Below the pieces are notes generated by a model. The model had not been told where the DNA came from and did not search any database. It saw only the letters and a program-made list of their open reading frames with translations. Made by a program: the position numbers and the translations under genes. Below, piece by piece: positions 25,253 to 33,534 of a stretch of DNA of 64,000 nucleotides (positions within the stretch are counted from its first letter, which is position 1; the number at the start of each line of letters is the position of its first letter). Source of the stretch: Streptomyces sp. Sge12 (lineage in GTDB: Bacteria; Actinomycetota; Actinomycetes; Streptomycetales; Streptomycetaceae); contig NZ_CP020555.1 in assembly GCF_002080455.1 (NCBI RefSeq), forward strand, positions 1,984,001-2,048,000, given 5' to 3'.

Positions 25253-26092
25253 ATGACCTGGACCTTCACCACCGACCTGGCGGCCTACGTGAGCGCCGCG
25301 GGACCGGCCGTGGCCGCACGGCCCGTCTCCAACACCCTGATGCTGACGGTGACGGACTCCCTGCTGCGGCGCGGATCCGGCGCCTACGGCGACGACACCC
25401 CCTTCTTCGGCTGGTGGACCGGGCCCGACGGCACGGTCGCCGGCGGCCTGCTGTGCACCCCGCCCTACCCGGTGGTCCTCGCCGTGCTGCCCGAGGAGGC
25501 GGTCCGTGCGCTGGGGGCCGCGCTCGCCACCGAGCCGCTGCTCGCCGCGGCCCACGGGTTCAACGCCCTCCGCCCGGACGCGCAGACGCTGGCCGAGGCC
25601 TGGGGGCGGCCCACCCGGGTCGCCGAGGAGCTGCGCCTGTACCGGCTGGCCGGCCTGGTCGCCCCTGACCCCGCCCCGGCCGGGAGGGCGCGGCCCGCCA
25701 CCGAGGCGGACCTGCCGCTGCTGCTGGAGTGGATCACGGCCTTCAACGCGGAGGCAGGTGTTCCGGGCAAGGCCTCCGAGACCTTCCTCCGCGACCGGAT
25801 CTCCTACGGCGGTTTCCTGCTCTGGGAGCACGCCGGCGCTCCCGTCTCCCTGGCCGCCTTCTCCCGCACGATCGGCTCGGCCTCCCGCGTCGGCCCGGTC
25901 TACACCCCGCCCGAGCACCGCGGGCGCGGCTACGCCGCCGGGATCACGCACGCGGCGAGCGAAGCGGCGTACGCGGCCGGCGCCACGGAGGTGCTGCTGT
26001 TCACGGACCTGGCCAACCCCACGAGCAACGGCATCTACCTGCGCCTGGGTTACGCCCCGGTCGAGGACCGCGCCGAGATCATCCCGGTGTGA
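25253..26092 (+). CDS. GNAT family N-acetyltransferase
   Basis: 279 aa. The acetyltransferase domain is in the second half: VGPVYTPPEHRGRGYAAGIT is the acetyl-CoA pyrophosphate-binding motif A (R-G-x-G-Y-A), followed by NGIYLRLGYAPVEDR near the end. The first 130 residues form an extra N-terminal domain common in actinobacterial GNATs. The substrate is unknown. It stands between the PaaX gene and a SnoaL-like gene on the same strand, 81 bp after the former, with a G+C-rich gap that could hold a terminator. No functional link with aryl-CoA metabolism is visible. Confidence 0.85.
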   Translation: MTWTFTTDLAAYVSAAGPAVAARPVSNTLMLTVTDSLLRRGSGAYGDDTPFFGWWTGPDGTVAGGLLCTPPYPVVLAVLPEEAVRALGAALATEPLLAAAHGFNALRPDAQTLAEAWGRPTRVAEELRLYRLAGLVAPDPAPAGRARPATEADLPLLLEWITAFNAEAGVPGKASETFLRDRISYGGFLLWEHAGAPVSLAAFSRTIGSASRVGPVYTPPEHRGRGYAAGITHAASEAAYAAGATEVLLFTDLANPTSNGIYLRLGYAPVEDRAEIIPV

Positions 26093-26137
26093 CGGCCCGG
26101 GCCCGGCGGGGCCCGGCGCCCGGTCACGAGCCGGGTC

Positions 26138-26168
26138 TTGACCTCAAGGGCGCTTGAGGTCGGATCGT
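26138..26168 (+). promoter_or_regulatory. SoxR/MerR-type promoter with 19-bp spacer
   Basis: TTGACC (26138-26143) and GATCGT (26163-26168) are separated by 19 bp, the overlong spacer of MerR-family promoters. Within it is the perfect dyad GACCTCAAG-GGCG-CTTGAGGTC (26140-26161). The inner CCTCAAG...CTTGAGG is the SoxR box arrangement. The predicted start point falls at or next to the ATG at 26176, so the message would be leaderless. Confidence 0.7.
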
Positions 26169-26175
26169 GTTCCGC

Positions 26176-26583
26176 ATGACGACACAGAGCGCAGCCCGGA
26201 CCGCCGACATCGAGGCCATCCACCAGGTGGTGGCCGCCGTCGAGGCGTCCCAGCAGGCCAAGGACCCCGATGCCTTCCTCTCCCTGTTCCACCCCGACGC
26301 CCTGTGGACCACCGGCGCCGGCAAGGTCCTCATCGGCCTCGACGCCATCTCCGAGTTCACCCGCGCGGTCCTGCCCGGCGCGAGCTGGGACGGCCGGGTG
26401 AGCTACACCGTCACCCACCTCCAGTTCCTGCGCCCGGACGTGGCCGCGGTCAAGGTCAGCCAGGTCTACCTCTCGGCCGACGGCCCCGGGGACGAGGGCG
26501 TCCCGACGTACGTGATGACCAAGCAGGACGACGGCCGCTGGCTCCTGACCGTCTGCCAGAACACCCAGGTCCGAAAGGGCTAG
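26176..26583 (+). CDS. SnoaL-like / DUF4440-type nuclear-transport-factor-2 fold protein
   Basis: 135 aa cone-shaped NTF2-like protein. Visible: a first helix TADIEAIHQVVAAVEASQQA, the KDPDAFLSLFHPDALWTTG strand-helix region and a C-terminal sheet (DDGRWLLTVCQNTQV). The family mixes small isomerases, hydrolases and proteins of unknown role (SgcJ/EcaC/oxidoreductase type). The ATG at 26176 is chosen over the GTG at 26167 because the latter lies inside the promoter -10. With a SoxR/MerR-type promoter in front it is probably induced by redox-active compounds, independent of neighbouring genes. Confidence 0.82.
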   Translation: MTTQSAARTADIEAIHQVVAAVEASQQAKDPDAFLSLFHPDALWTTGAGKVLIGLDAISEFTRAVLPGASWDGRVSYTVTHLQFLRPDVAAVKVSQVYLSADGPGDEGVPTYVMTKQDDGRWLLTVCQNTQVRKG

Positions 26584-26603
26584 TGCGTGCGGGAGCGGGC
26601 GGC

Positions 26604-28880
26604 CTAGCCGCGGCCCGTGGGTGGGGTGCGGCTGCCCGCGCGGTAGGGGGCCGGCCAGGGCGCGGCCGGTCCGGCGTAGGACTGCTCCGCGGCGGCGTGC
26701 AGGGTCCAGTGGGGGTCGTAGAGGTGCGGGCGGCCCAGCGCGCAGAGGTCGGCCCGGCCGGCCAGCAGCAGGGAGTTCACGTCGTCCCAGGAGGAGATGG
26801 CTCCGACGGCGATGACGGGGACGCCGAGCGCGTTGCGGATCCGGTCTGCGTACGGGGTCTGGTACGAGCGCCCGTACTCGGGGGCCTCGTCCGCGACGAC
26901 CTGGCCCGTCGAGACGTCGATGGCGTCCGCGCCGCGGTCGGCGAAGGCGGCCGCGATCCGCACCGCCTCCTCGGGCGAGGTGCCGCCGGGCGCCCAGTCG
27001 GTGGCCGAGAGGCGGACCGTCATCGGGCGGTCCTCGGGCCACACCGCGCGGACCGCGTCGAAGACCTCCAGCGGGAAGCGCAGCCGGTTCTCCAGGGAGC
27101 CGCCGTACTCGTCCGTGCGGTGGTTGGTCAGGGGGGACAGGAAGCCGGAGAGCAGGTAGCCGTGGGCGCAGTGCAGTTCGAGCAGGTCGAATCCGCAGTC
27201 GGCGGCGCGGACGGCGGCGGCCGCGAACTCGGAGCGCAGCGCCGTCAGGTCCTCGCGCCCGAGGGCGCGCGGGAGCGCCGAGACGCCGGGCCGGTAGGGC
27301 AGCGCGGAGGCGGCCACCAGCGGCCAGTTCCCTTCCGGCAGCGGGTCGTCCATGCCCTCCCACATCACCCGTGTCGAGCCCTTGCGGCCGGCGTGGCCGA
27401 GCTGGACGCCGAGGGCCGTGCCGGGCGCGGAGGTGTGGACGAAGTCGGCGATCCGCTTCCAGGCCGCCGCCTGCTCCTGGGTGTAGAGGCCGGTGCAGCC
27501 GGGGGTGATCCGGCCCTCGGCGGACACGCAGACCATCTCCGTCATCACCAGGCCGGCCCCGCCGAGGGCCCGCCCGCCCAGGTGCACGAGGTGGAAGTCG
27601 CCCGGTACGCCCTCCTCGGCCGAGTACATGTCCATCGGCGAGACGACGACCCGGTTGCGCAGGGTCAGCCCGCGCAGGGTGAAGGGGGTGAACATCGGCG
27701 GGGTCCGCGCCCCGTCCGGCTCGTCCGGCTCGTCCGCGGGGCAGCCGAAGTCCCGTTCGACGGCCCGGGTGAACCGCTCGTCGCGCAGCCGCAGGTTGTC
27801 GTGCGTGACCCGGCGGCTGCGGGTGAGGAGGTTGAAGGCGAACTGCCGGGCGGGCTGGTCCACGTATCCGGCGATCTCCTCGAACCAGTGCCGGCTCGCG
27901 GCCGCCGCCCGCTGGGTGCTGGCGACCGCCGGGCGGCGTGCGGCCTCGTACGCGGCGAGGGCCGCCGGGACATCGCCCGGTGCGGCGCCCACGGCCTCGG
28001 CGAGGGCGAGCGCGTCCTCCACGGCCAGTTTGGTCCCGGACCCGATGGAGAAGTGGGCGGTGTGCGCCGCGTCGCCGAGGAGCGCGACATTTCCGTGGGA
28101 CCAGCGCGTGTTGACGACGGTACGGAACCGGGTCCAGGTGGAGCGGTTGCCGTGCAGCGGGCGGCCGCGCAGGGCCTCGCTGAAGATCTTGGCGCAGCGG
28201 GCCGCCGACTCGTTCTCGTCGCACAGGTCGAAGCCGGCGGCCCGCCACACCTCGTCGCGCATCTCGACGATCACCGTGGAGGCGTCGGCCGAGTAGGGGT
28301 AGGCGTGCAGCTGCATGACCCCGTGCTCGGTCTCCGCGATCTCGAAGCGGAAGGCGTCGAAGGCGAAGTCGGCGGCGAGCCAGATGTAGCGGCAGCGTCC
28401 GCTCGTCAGCGTCGGGCCGTAGTGCGCCGCGTCCGCCTCCCGGATGGCGCTGTGCACCCCGTCGGCCGCGACCACCAGGTCGTAGGAGGCCGCGAGTTCG
28501 GCGGCGGCCGGGGCCGCGGAGCGGAAGCGGAGCCGGACGCCGAGCCCGGCGCAGCGCTCGTGCAGGATCTCCAGCAGCCGGCGCCGCCCGATGGCCGCGA
28601 AGCCGTGGCCGCCGGAGGTCAGCAGCCGCCCCCGGTGCACGATGTCCACGTCGTCCCAGCGCACGAACTCCGCGCTCAGGGCCGTGTGGACGACGGTGTC
28701 GGCCCGCTCGATGCCGCCGAGGGTCTCGTCGGAGAGGACCACGCCGAAGCCGAAGGTGTCGTCCGGGGCGTTGCGCTCCCAGACCTCCACCCGGTGGCCC
28801 TGGCGGGCCAGCAGCGCGGCGGCGTACAGCCCTCCCGGTCCCCCGCCGACGACGGCGACCCGCATGGCACCAGGAGTCAT
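26604..28880 (-). CDS. Fused FAD monooxygenase and old-yellow-enzyme reductase, 2-aminobenzoyl-CoA / salicylyl-CoA hydroxylase type
   Basis: 758 aa. The N-terminal half is an aromatic-ring flavoprotein monooxygenase: GGGPGGLYAA near residue 11 and LLGDAAHTAHFSIGSGTKLA with the GD motif near 270. From about residue 390 an NADH:flavin oxidoreductase of the old-yellow-enzyme family begins (MFTPFTLRGLTLRNRVVVSP, then ELHCAHGYLLSGFLSPLTN). This fusion is the hallmark of 2-aminobenzoyl-CoA monooxygenase/reductase, which hydroxylates and then partly reduces the ring; salicylyl-CoA 5-hydroxylases share it. ATG at 28880, 4 bp after the enoyl-CoA hydratase stop, with AGG upstream. It is the core enzyme that identifies the locus as aryl-CoA catabolism. 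Confidence 0.88.
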   Translation of the reverse strand: MTPGAMRVAVVGGGPGGLYAAALLARQGHRVEVWERNAPDDTFGFGVVLSDETLGGIERADTVVHTALSAEFVRWDDVDIVHRGRLLTSGGHGFAAIGRRRLLEILHERCAGLGVRLRFRSAAPAAAELAASYDLVVAADGVHSAIREADAAHYGPTLTSGRCRYIWLAADFAFDAFRFEIAETEHGVMQLHAYPYSADASTVIVEMRDEVWRAAGFDLCDENESAARCAKIFSEALRGRPLHGNRSTWTRFRTVVNTRWSHGNVALLGDAAHTAHFSIGSGTKLAVEDALALAEAVGAAPGDVPAALAAYEAARRPAVASTQRAAAASRHWFEEIAGYVDQPARQFAFNLLTRSRRVTHDNLRLRDERFTRAVERDFGCPADEPDEPDGARTPPMFTPFTLRGLTLRNRVVVSPMDMYSAEEGVPGDFHLVHLGGRALGGAGLVMTEMVCVSAEGRITPGCTGLYTQEQAAAWKRIADFVHTSAPGTALGVQLGHAGRKGSTRVMWEGMDDPLPEGNWPLVAASALPYRPGVSALPRALGREDLTALRSEFAAAAVRAADCGFDLLELHCAHGYLLSGFLSPLTNHRTDEYGGSLENRLRFPLEVFDAVRAVWPEDRPMTVRLSATDWAPGGTSPEEAVRIAAAFADRGADAIDVSTGQVVADEAPEYGRSYQTPYADRIRNALGVPVIAVGAISSWDDVNSLLLAGRADLCALGRPHLYDPHWTLHAAAEQSYAGPAAPWPAPYRAGSRTPPTGRG

Positions 28881-28884
28881 GTGG

Positions 28885-29712
28885 CTACCTGCCCTTCCAC
28901 TCCGGCGCCCGCTTCCCGGTGAAGGCCGCGTGGAACTCCGCGTAGTCCTGGCCGTGCATGAGCAGGGCCTGCGTGTTGGCGTCCAGTTCCACGGACGCGG
29001 CCAGCGGCATGTCGAGCTCGGCGGTGAGCAGCGCCTTGGTCTGTGCGTGGGCGAGGGCGGGTCCCGCGGCCAGGTGCGCGGCGAGTTCGGCGGCCCGTAC
29101 GTGGGCCTTGCCCTCCTCGGTGAGCTCGCTGAGCAGGCCGATCCGCTCGGCCTCGGCGGCGCGTACGGGCTCTCCGAGCATCAGCAGCCGGGTGGCGTGG
29201 CCGAGGCCGACGACGCGGGGCAGCAGGTAGGCGGCGCCCATGTCCCCGCCGGAGAGGCCGACGCGGGTGAAGAGGAAGGCGAAGCGGGCGGTGGGGTCGG
29301 CGATCCGGAAATCCGCGGCGAGCGCGAGGACGGCGCCGGCTCCGGCGGCCACCCCGTGTACGGCGGCGATCACCGGGAAGGGGCATTCGCGGATGGCGCG
29401 CACGACCTGGCCGGTCATCCGGTTGAAGTCGAGGAGCTGGGCCGTGTCCATGGCGAGGGTGGCGCCGATGATCTCGTCCACGTCCCCTCCGGAGCAGAAG
29501 CCGCGTCCCTCGCCGCCCAGGACGAGGGCGCGCACGGATCGCTCGCGGGACAGTTCGCCGAGCAGATCGCGCAGGTCGGCGTAGGCGCCGAAGGTGAGCG
29601 CGTTCAGCTTCTGGGGGCGGTCGAAGGTGACGGTGGCGACGCCGTCCTGCCGGGTGACCCGGAGGTGGTGCCACCGTTCGGTCGCTGGAGTGGAACCGGT
29701 GAAGGGGCTCAC
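28885..29712 (-). CDS. Enoyl-CoA hydratase/isomerase family protein
   Basis: 275 aa crotonase-fold protein. The oxyanion-hole segments are GFCSGGDVDEI and AAVHGVAAGAGAVLALAADF. In the second, the acid Glu of classical hydratases is replaced by an Ala-rich stretch (VGLSGGDMGAAYLLPRVVG has Asp where Glu164 is usual). Substrate is probably the ring-cleaved or reduced aryl-CoA made by the fusion enzyme encoded next. GTG start at 29712. The upstream gap carries the TGACTGCCGTCAC dyad. Confidence 0.86.
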   Translation of the reverse strand: MSPFTGSTPATERWHHLRVTRQDGVATVTFDRPQKLNALTFGAYADLRDLLGELSRERSVRALVLGGEGRGFCSGGDVDEIIGATLAMDTAQLLDFNRMTGQVVRAIRECPFPVIAAVHGVAAGAGAVLALAADFRIADPTARFAFLFTRVGLSGGDMGAAYLLPRVVGLGHATRLLMLGEPVRAAEAERIGLLSELTEEGKAHVRAAELAAHLAAGPALAHAQTKALLTAELDMPLAASVELDANTQALLMHGQDYAEFHAAFTGKRAPEWKGR

Positions 29713-29736
29713 ACCACCGAAGGTATCACCAGATCG

Positions 29737-29749
29737 TGACTGCCGTCAC
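29737..29749. promoter_or_regulatory. Second copy of the TGAC-TGCC-GTCA(C) dyad before the hydratase/monooxygenase operon
   Basis: Exact 13-bp match to 22591-22603, located 25 bp upstream of the enoyl-CoA hydratase start. Nearby, GTATCACCAGATCGTGAC echoes the GTATCGTGATGGTGAC that reads on the minus strand at the first site, so the resemblance extends beyond 13 bp. Confidence 0.5.
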
Positions 29750-29923
29750 AGAAGCGCGACATATTCGTCCGGTCGGCCGTCGCGGTGCTGCCGGGGTGCC
29801 GCACGGGATCAGAATTCGACTTCGTATCGTTGAAACCGGTAGTTCACTTCCCCCGCCGACCGACCCGACCAAGACCCCGGCCTCGACCCCGAACGACACC
29901 CGACCCGGAACGGATGGTCCTCC

Positions 29924-30352
29924 TTGCCCGACACCTCCGCCTGGCGGATCGCCCTGCCCCACACGGCGGCCGCCGTACCCCTCGCCCGCGCCCTCGTCCG
30001 TACGGCGCTGGCCGACACCGACGCACCCGCCGACCGGGACACCGCGGAGCTCCTGACGGCGGAGCTGGTCGCCAACGCCGTGGCGCACACCCGCTCCGGC
30101 GCCCCGATCGAGCTGGTCGTGGAACTGCTGGCGAACGGCTGTCAGGTCGAGGTCCACGACGGCGATCCGAACCCGCCCGGCGGCCTGTCGGCACGCCCGG
30201 GAGCGGACCGGCCCGACCCCTGGCAGGAGCACGGCCGCGGACTGCTGCTGATCCGGAGCCTGAGCTCCGACTGCGGGCACCGCCCGACCCCGCACGGCAA
30301 GGCCGTGTGGTTCACCCTGCCCGCACAGCGGACCGGCCCCGCCGGGGCATGA
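29924..30352 (+). CDS. ATP-binding protein of the anti-sigma-factor kinase (HATPase_c_2) family
   Basis: 142 aa single GHKL domain. N-box ELLTAELVANAVAHT, G1 VEVHDGDPNPPGG and G2 EHGRGLLLIRSLSSD are all present. No phospho-accepting His or membrane segment. Streptomyces carry dozens of such small SpoIIAB/RsbW-like proteins, a few of which bind sigma factors; the partner here is unknown. Start: TTG at 29924, since no ATG or GTG is available near the conserved start. The upstream 211 bp holds the dyad at 29737 and an AT-rich GAATTCGACTTCGTATCGTT segment that may be its promoter. Confidence 0.8.
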   Translation: MPDTSAWRIALPHTAAAVPLARALVRTALADTDAPADRDTAELLTAELVANAVAHTRSGAPIELVVELLANGCQVEVHDGDPNPPGGLSARPGADRPDPWQEHGRGLLLIRSLSSDCGHRPTPHGKAVWFTLPAQRTGPAGA

Positions 30353-30387
30353 CCCGGAGCACGCCGCGGAGCCGACCCTGCGTATGA

Positions 30388-31407
30388 CTATGCGTCACTG
30401 CGGCCGGGCCGGCCGAGCGTGGCGACGAGTACGGCCTTGATGGTGTGCAGCCGGTTCTCGGCCTCGTCGAAGACGACGGAGTGCTCCGACTCGAACACCT
30501 CGTCCGTCACCTCCAGGGATTCGAGCCCGTGCCGCTCGTGGATCTCCCGGGCCACCTTGGTGCCGAGGTCGTGAAAGGCCGGCAGGCAGTGCATGAACTT
30601 CACGTCCGGGTTCCCGGTGGCGCGCAGCACGTCCATGGTCACCGCGTACGGCGACAGGGCCGCGATCCGCTCGTCCCAGACCTCCTTGGGCTCCCCCATG
30701 GACACCCAGATGTCGGTCACGACGAAGTCCGCCCCGGCGACCCCCTCGGCGACCTCCTCGGTCAGGGTGATCCGCGCGCCGCTCTCCGCCGCGAGCTCCC
30801 GCGCCGCGGCCACCACCGACTCGGCGGGCCAGTAGGAGCGGGGCGCGACGATCCGTACGTCCATGCCCAGCAGCGCACCGGTCACGAGGTAGGAGTTGCC
30901 CATGTTGAAGCGGGCGTCGCCGAGGTAGGCGAAGGCGATCCGCTCCAGCGGCTTGGTGGTGTGCTCGGTCATGGTGAGCAGGTCGGCCAGCATCTGGGTC
31001 GGGTGCCAGTCGTCGGTGAGGCCGTTGAAGACGGGGACGCCCGAGTGGGCGGCGAGCTCCTCGACGGCCTGCTGGCTGTCACCCCGGTACTCGATCCCGT
31101 CGAACATCCGGCCCAGCACGCGCGCGGTGTCCTTGACCGACTCCTTGTGACCCATCTGGGAGCCTGCGGGGTCGAGGTACGTGGTGTGCGCGCCCTGGTC
31201 CGCGGCGGCGACCTCGAAGGCGCAGCGGGTCCGCGTCGAGGTCTTCTCGAAGATCAGGGCGATGTTCCTGCCCCGGAGCAGACGCTGCTCGACCCCGGCC
31301 TTCTTGGCCGCCTTCAGGTCGGCGGCGAGCGCGATCAGGCTGCGGAACTCGGCGGCCGTGAAGTCCAGCTCCTTGAGAAAACTGCGGCCTGCGAGGTCGG
31401 TGGCCAT
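30388..31407 (-). CDS. arcB: Ornithine carbamoyltransferase, catabolic type
   Basis: 339 aa. Carbamoyl-phosphate site STRTR is at residues 56-60; the ornithine site SMGEP and HCLPAFHD near residue 270 identify an ornithine rather than aspartate enzyme. Length and a gene position directly after arginine deiminase point to the catabolic enzyme, which splits citrulline to ornithine and carbamoyl phosphate. No carbamate kinase or antiporter gene is nearby. ATG at 31407; about 150 bp separate it from the deiminase gene, with a palindrome that may give it its own promoter. Converges with the small ATPase gene. Confidence 0.92.
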   Translation of the reverse strand: MATDLAGRSFLKELDFTAAEFRSLIALAADLKAAKKAGVEQRLLRGRNIALIFEKTSTRTRCAFEVAAADQGAHTTYLDPAGSQMGHKESVKDTARVLGRMFDGIEYRGDSQQAVEELAAHSGVPVFNGLTDDWHPTQMLADLLTMTEHTTKPLERIAFAYLGDARFNMGNSYLVTGALLGMDVRIVAPRSYWPAESVVAAARELAAESGARITLTEEVAEGVAGADFVVTDIWVSMGEPKEVWDERIAALSPYAVTMDVLRATGNPDVKFMHCLPAFHDLGTKVAREIHERHGLESLEVTDEVFESEHSVVFDEAENRLHTIKAVLVATLGRPGRSDA

Positions 31408-31459
31408 GGGGTCGCTCCAGCGTCACGGTGACAGGGGATGCTGGAAGTCTATACGATCC

Positions 31460-31477
31460 TCTGTATTGATATACAGA
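31460..31477. promoter_or_regulatory. 18-bp palindrome in the arcA-arcB gap, candidate operator
   Basis: TCTGTAT-TGAT-ATACAGA is a perfect dyad 53-70 bp before the carbamoyltransferase start. On the minus strand a TATAGA follows at about 31446-31451, so it would lie near the -35 region. Arginine-repressor boxes are also 18-bp AT-rich palindromes, but the sequence is not a close match to the usual box. Confidence 0.45.
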
Positions 31478-31554
31478 CCGGGCCTGCCCAGAAACCGCTC
31501 CGGGCCCCGTCGGCCCTCCCGGGCCCGGGGCCCCGCCCCCGGACCCGGCCCGCG

Positions 31555-32781
31555 TCAGACGGCGTCCCGCTCGACGGGGCAGCTCATGCAGCGCGGTCCT
31601 CCCCGGCCCCGCCCCAGCTCGCTGCCCGGGATCTCGATGACCTCGATGCCCATCTTGCGCAGGTGCGTGTTCGTCGTCACGTTCCGCTCGTACGCCACCA
31701 CCACTCCCGGCTCCACGGCCAGCACGTTGCACCCGTCGTCCCACTGCTCGCGCTCCGCCGAGTGCACGTCCTGCGTCGCGGTCAGCACCCGGATCGAGTC
31801 CAGGCCGAGCGCCCCCGCGATGGCCCGGTGCATGTGGTCCTCGGGGTGGTCGGTGACCTTCAGCTCGTGCGGGCCGCCGCCGGGCTCGATCGTGTAGGAG
31901 GGGAGCATGCCGAGCCCCGCGTACTGAGTAAACGTATCTCCGTCGACCATCGTCATCACCGTGTCCAGGTGCATGAACGCCCGCGACTTCGGCATGTCGA
32001 GCGCCACGATGGTCTTCGCCGAACCGGCCGCGAACAGGCCCCGGGCCAGCATCTCCACCGCCTGCGGGGTGGTCCGTTCGCTCATCCCGATCAGCACGGC
32101 GCCGTTGCCGATGACCAGCACGTCCCCGCCCTCGATGGTCGAGGGGTAGTCCGCCTGCCCCTGCGACCAGTAGTGGAAGGCGCCGGAGGTGGTGAAGAGC
32201 GGGTGGTGCTTGTAGATCGCCTCGAAGTGGACCGTCTCGCGCTGCCGGGCGGGCCAGCGCATCGCGTTGATGGACACCCCGTCGTAGATCCAGGCGGAGG
32301 TGTCCCGGGTGAAGAGGTGGTTGGGCAGCGGGCCCAGCAGGAAGCCGTCCAGGTCCAGCGCGTGGAAGCGCACGGACACCGGCTCGGCGTGCCGTTCCAG
32401 GAACTCCCGCTTGGTCATCCCGCCGACCAGCGCCTCCGCCAGATCGGCCGAGGACAGCCCGTCGAAGACCGACCGCAGGTGGTCGGTGGCGAGCGGCCCG
32501 TACTCCTTCTCGTCGAAGACCCGGTCCAGGACGAGGTGTCTCGCCTCCGGGATGTCGAGGGCCTCGCACAGGAGGTCCCCGAAGAGGTGGACCTCCACGC
32601 CCCGGTCCCGCAGCACGTCCGCGAATCCGTCGTGCTCCTGGCGGGCCCGGCGCACCCACAGCACGTCGTCGAAGAGGAGCGCGTCCTTGTTGCTCGGTGT
32701 GAGCCGCTTCAGCTCCAGGTCGGGCCGGTGGAGGATGACGCGGCGGAGCCGCCCGGTCTCGGAGTCGACATGGAATCCCAT
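31555..32781 (-). CDS. arcA: Arginine deiminase
   Basis: 408 aa. It hydrolyses arginine to citrulline and ammonia. The nucleophile is Cys401 in CMSCPVERD at the C-terminus. Substrate-binding motifs are [19 protein letters not shown] and [13 protein letters not shown], with the guanidinium-binding Asp and His. Start: ATG at 32781, matching [20 protein letters not shown] at the N-terminus of the family; an in-frame GTG at 32790 is possible. Together with arcB it forms a two-gene arginine catabolic unit. In an aerobic actinomycete it may serve nitrogen supply or acid tolerance; that is inferred. Confidence 0.92.
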   Translation of the reverse strand: MGFHVDSETGRLRRVILHRPDLELKRLTPSNKDALLFDDVLWVRRARQEHDGFADVLRDRGVEVHLFGDLLCEALDIPEARHLVLDRVFDEKEYGPLATDHLRSVFDGLSSADLAEALVGGMTKREFLERHAEPVSVRFHALDLDGFLLGPLPNHLFTRDTSAWIYDGVSINAMRWPARQRETVHFEAIYKHHPLFTTSGAFHYWSQGQADYPSTIEGGDVLVIGNGAVLIGMSERTTPQAVEMLARGLFAAGSAKTIVALDMPKSRAFMHLDTVMTMVDGDTFTQYAGLGMLPSYTIEPGGGPHELKVTDHPEDHMHRAIAGALGLDSIRVLTATQDVHSAEREQWDDGCNVLAVEPGVVVAYERNVTTNTHLRKMGIEVIEIPGSELGRGRGGPRCMSCPVERDAV

Positions 32782-32827
32782 GACGTACACATTCCCAGAC
32801 CGAACGGCTTTTTGACCCGGCGTCCGC

Positions 32828-33340
32828 TCAGCGGGGGGTGGCGAGGCCGAGAAGTGCCGAGGGGGCGCCGGTGAGTTCCGGGGCGGTCAGGCCCAGTTCG
32901 GGCGCGACCAGGTTCGGCACACCGGAGTTGGAGGCGTCCGGCATCGTCAGCAGGCCGCCGGCGACCAGCCCGGGGGTCCGGGCGAGCAGGTCGGTGGCCG
33001 GCGCCTCGACGGAACCCTCGCCGTCCGTCTCCGGCTTGCCCAGCAGGTTCGGCACCGGGGAGGTGACGAGGGTGCTGCCGAGCTCGGTGCCGAGCGGGAC
33101 CGACGGGAGCAGGGGCGTCGGGAGCATGTTCCCCTTGTGGAAGCGGGGCGCCTCGGGCGCTCCCACGACCGGCACCGGCACGCCGGTGCCCACGCGCGGG
33201 GTGTCCACGCCCAGCGTGGTCTTCACGGCGTCGAGCGGGACACCGACCGGCACCGACTGGGCCACGGCCGGGGTGGCCGCGCCGGCCGCGGCCATACAGG
33301 TCATGAGTGCCGCAATGCTTCCGCGCGCGGTCATCTTCAT
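32828..33340 (-). CDS. Secreted Pro/Val/Leu-rich protein of unknown function
   Basis: 170 aa. A clear Sec signal peptide ([20 protein letters not shown] then AATPAVAQS) gives a mature chain of about 140 residues. It is low in charge and rich in Pro, Val, Gly and Leu, with repeated LPxxPLG and PNLL segments ([28 protein letters not shown]). No Cys in the mature part and no catalytic motif. It resembles small secreted or wall-associated Streptomyces proteins but no family was recognised. Transcribed alone; the gap to arcA is 46 bp, so read-through into arcA is possible. Confidence 0.72.
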   Translation of the reverse strand: MKMTARGSIAALMTCMAAAGAATPAVAQSVPVGVPLDAVKTTLGVDTPRVGTGVPVPVVGAPEAPRFHKGNMLPTPLLPSVPLGTELGSTLVTSPVPNLLGKPETDGEGSVEAPATDLLARTPGLVAGGLLTMPDASNSGVPNLVAPELGLTAPELTGAPSALLGLATPR

Positions 33341-33433
33341 AGGTGACGTTCCGTCCTTCCAGGGTCGCGGACATTCCGCTGCCCTGGATGAACGATCCCG
33401 CCGGTGGTTTTCCCGGCGTTCTCCGCGAAAGTT

Positions 33434-33467
33434 CCCCCATACGACCTAATTAGCAGCCGTACGGGGG
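33434..33467. other. Imperfect hairpin between the Pnkp gene and the secreted-protein gene
   Basis: CCCCCATACG (33434-33443) and CGTACGGGGG (33458-33467) pair with one mismatch around a loop holding the AT-rich palindrome CTAATTAG. It lies 70-100 bp past the Pnkp stop and 94-127 bp before the next start. It could be a Pnkp terminator or part of the secreted-protein promoter region; sequence alone does not decide. Confidence 0.4.
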
Positions 33468-33534
33468 CCCCTCCTTTACGGACTGTGCTGACGCGCGGCC
33501 CGCGGACCGCGGCCGCACCGGCGCCGATACCGGC

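Noticed and set aside
22577..25951. 1124-codon open frame on the minus strand opposite ligase, PaaX and GNAT genes
   Set aside because: Shadow of GC-rich coding DNA. It is Arg/Gly/Gln/His-rich, shows no family motif, and the plus-strand genes have all expected motifs and ribosome sites.
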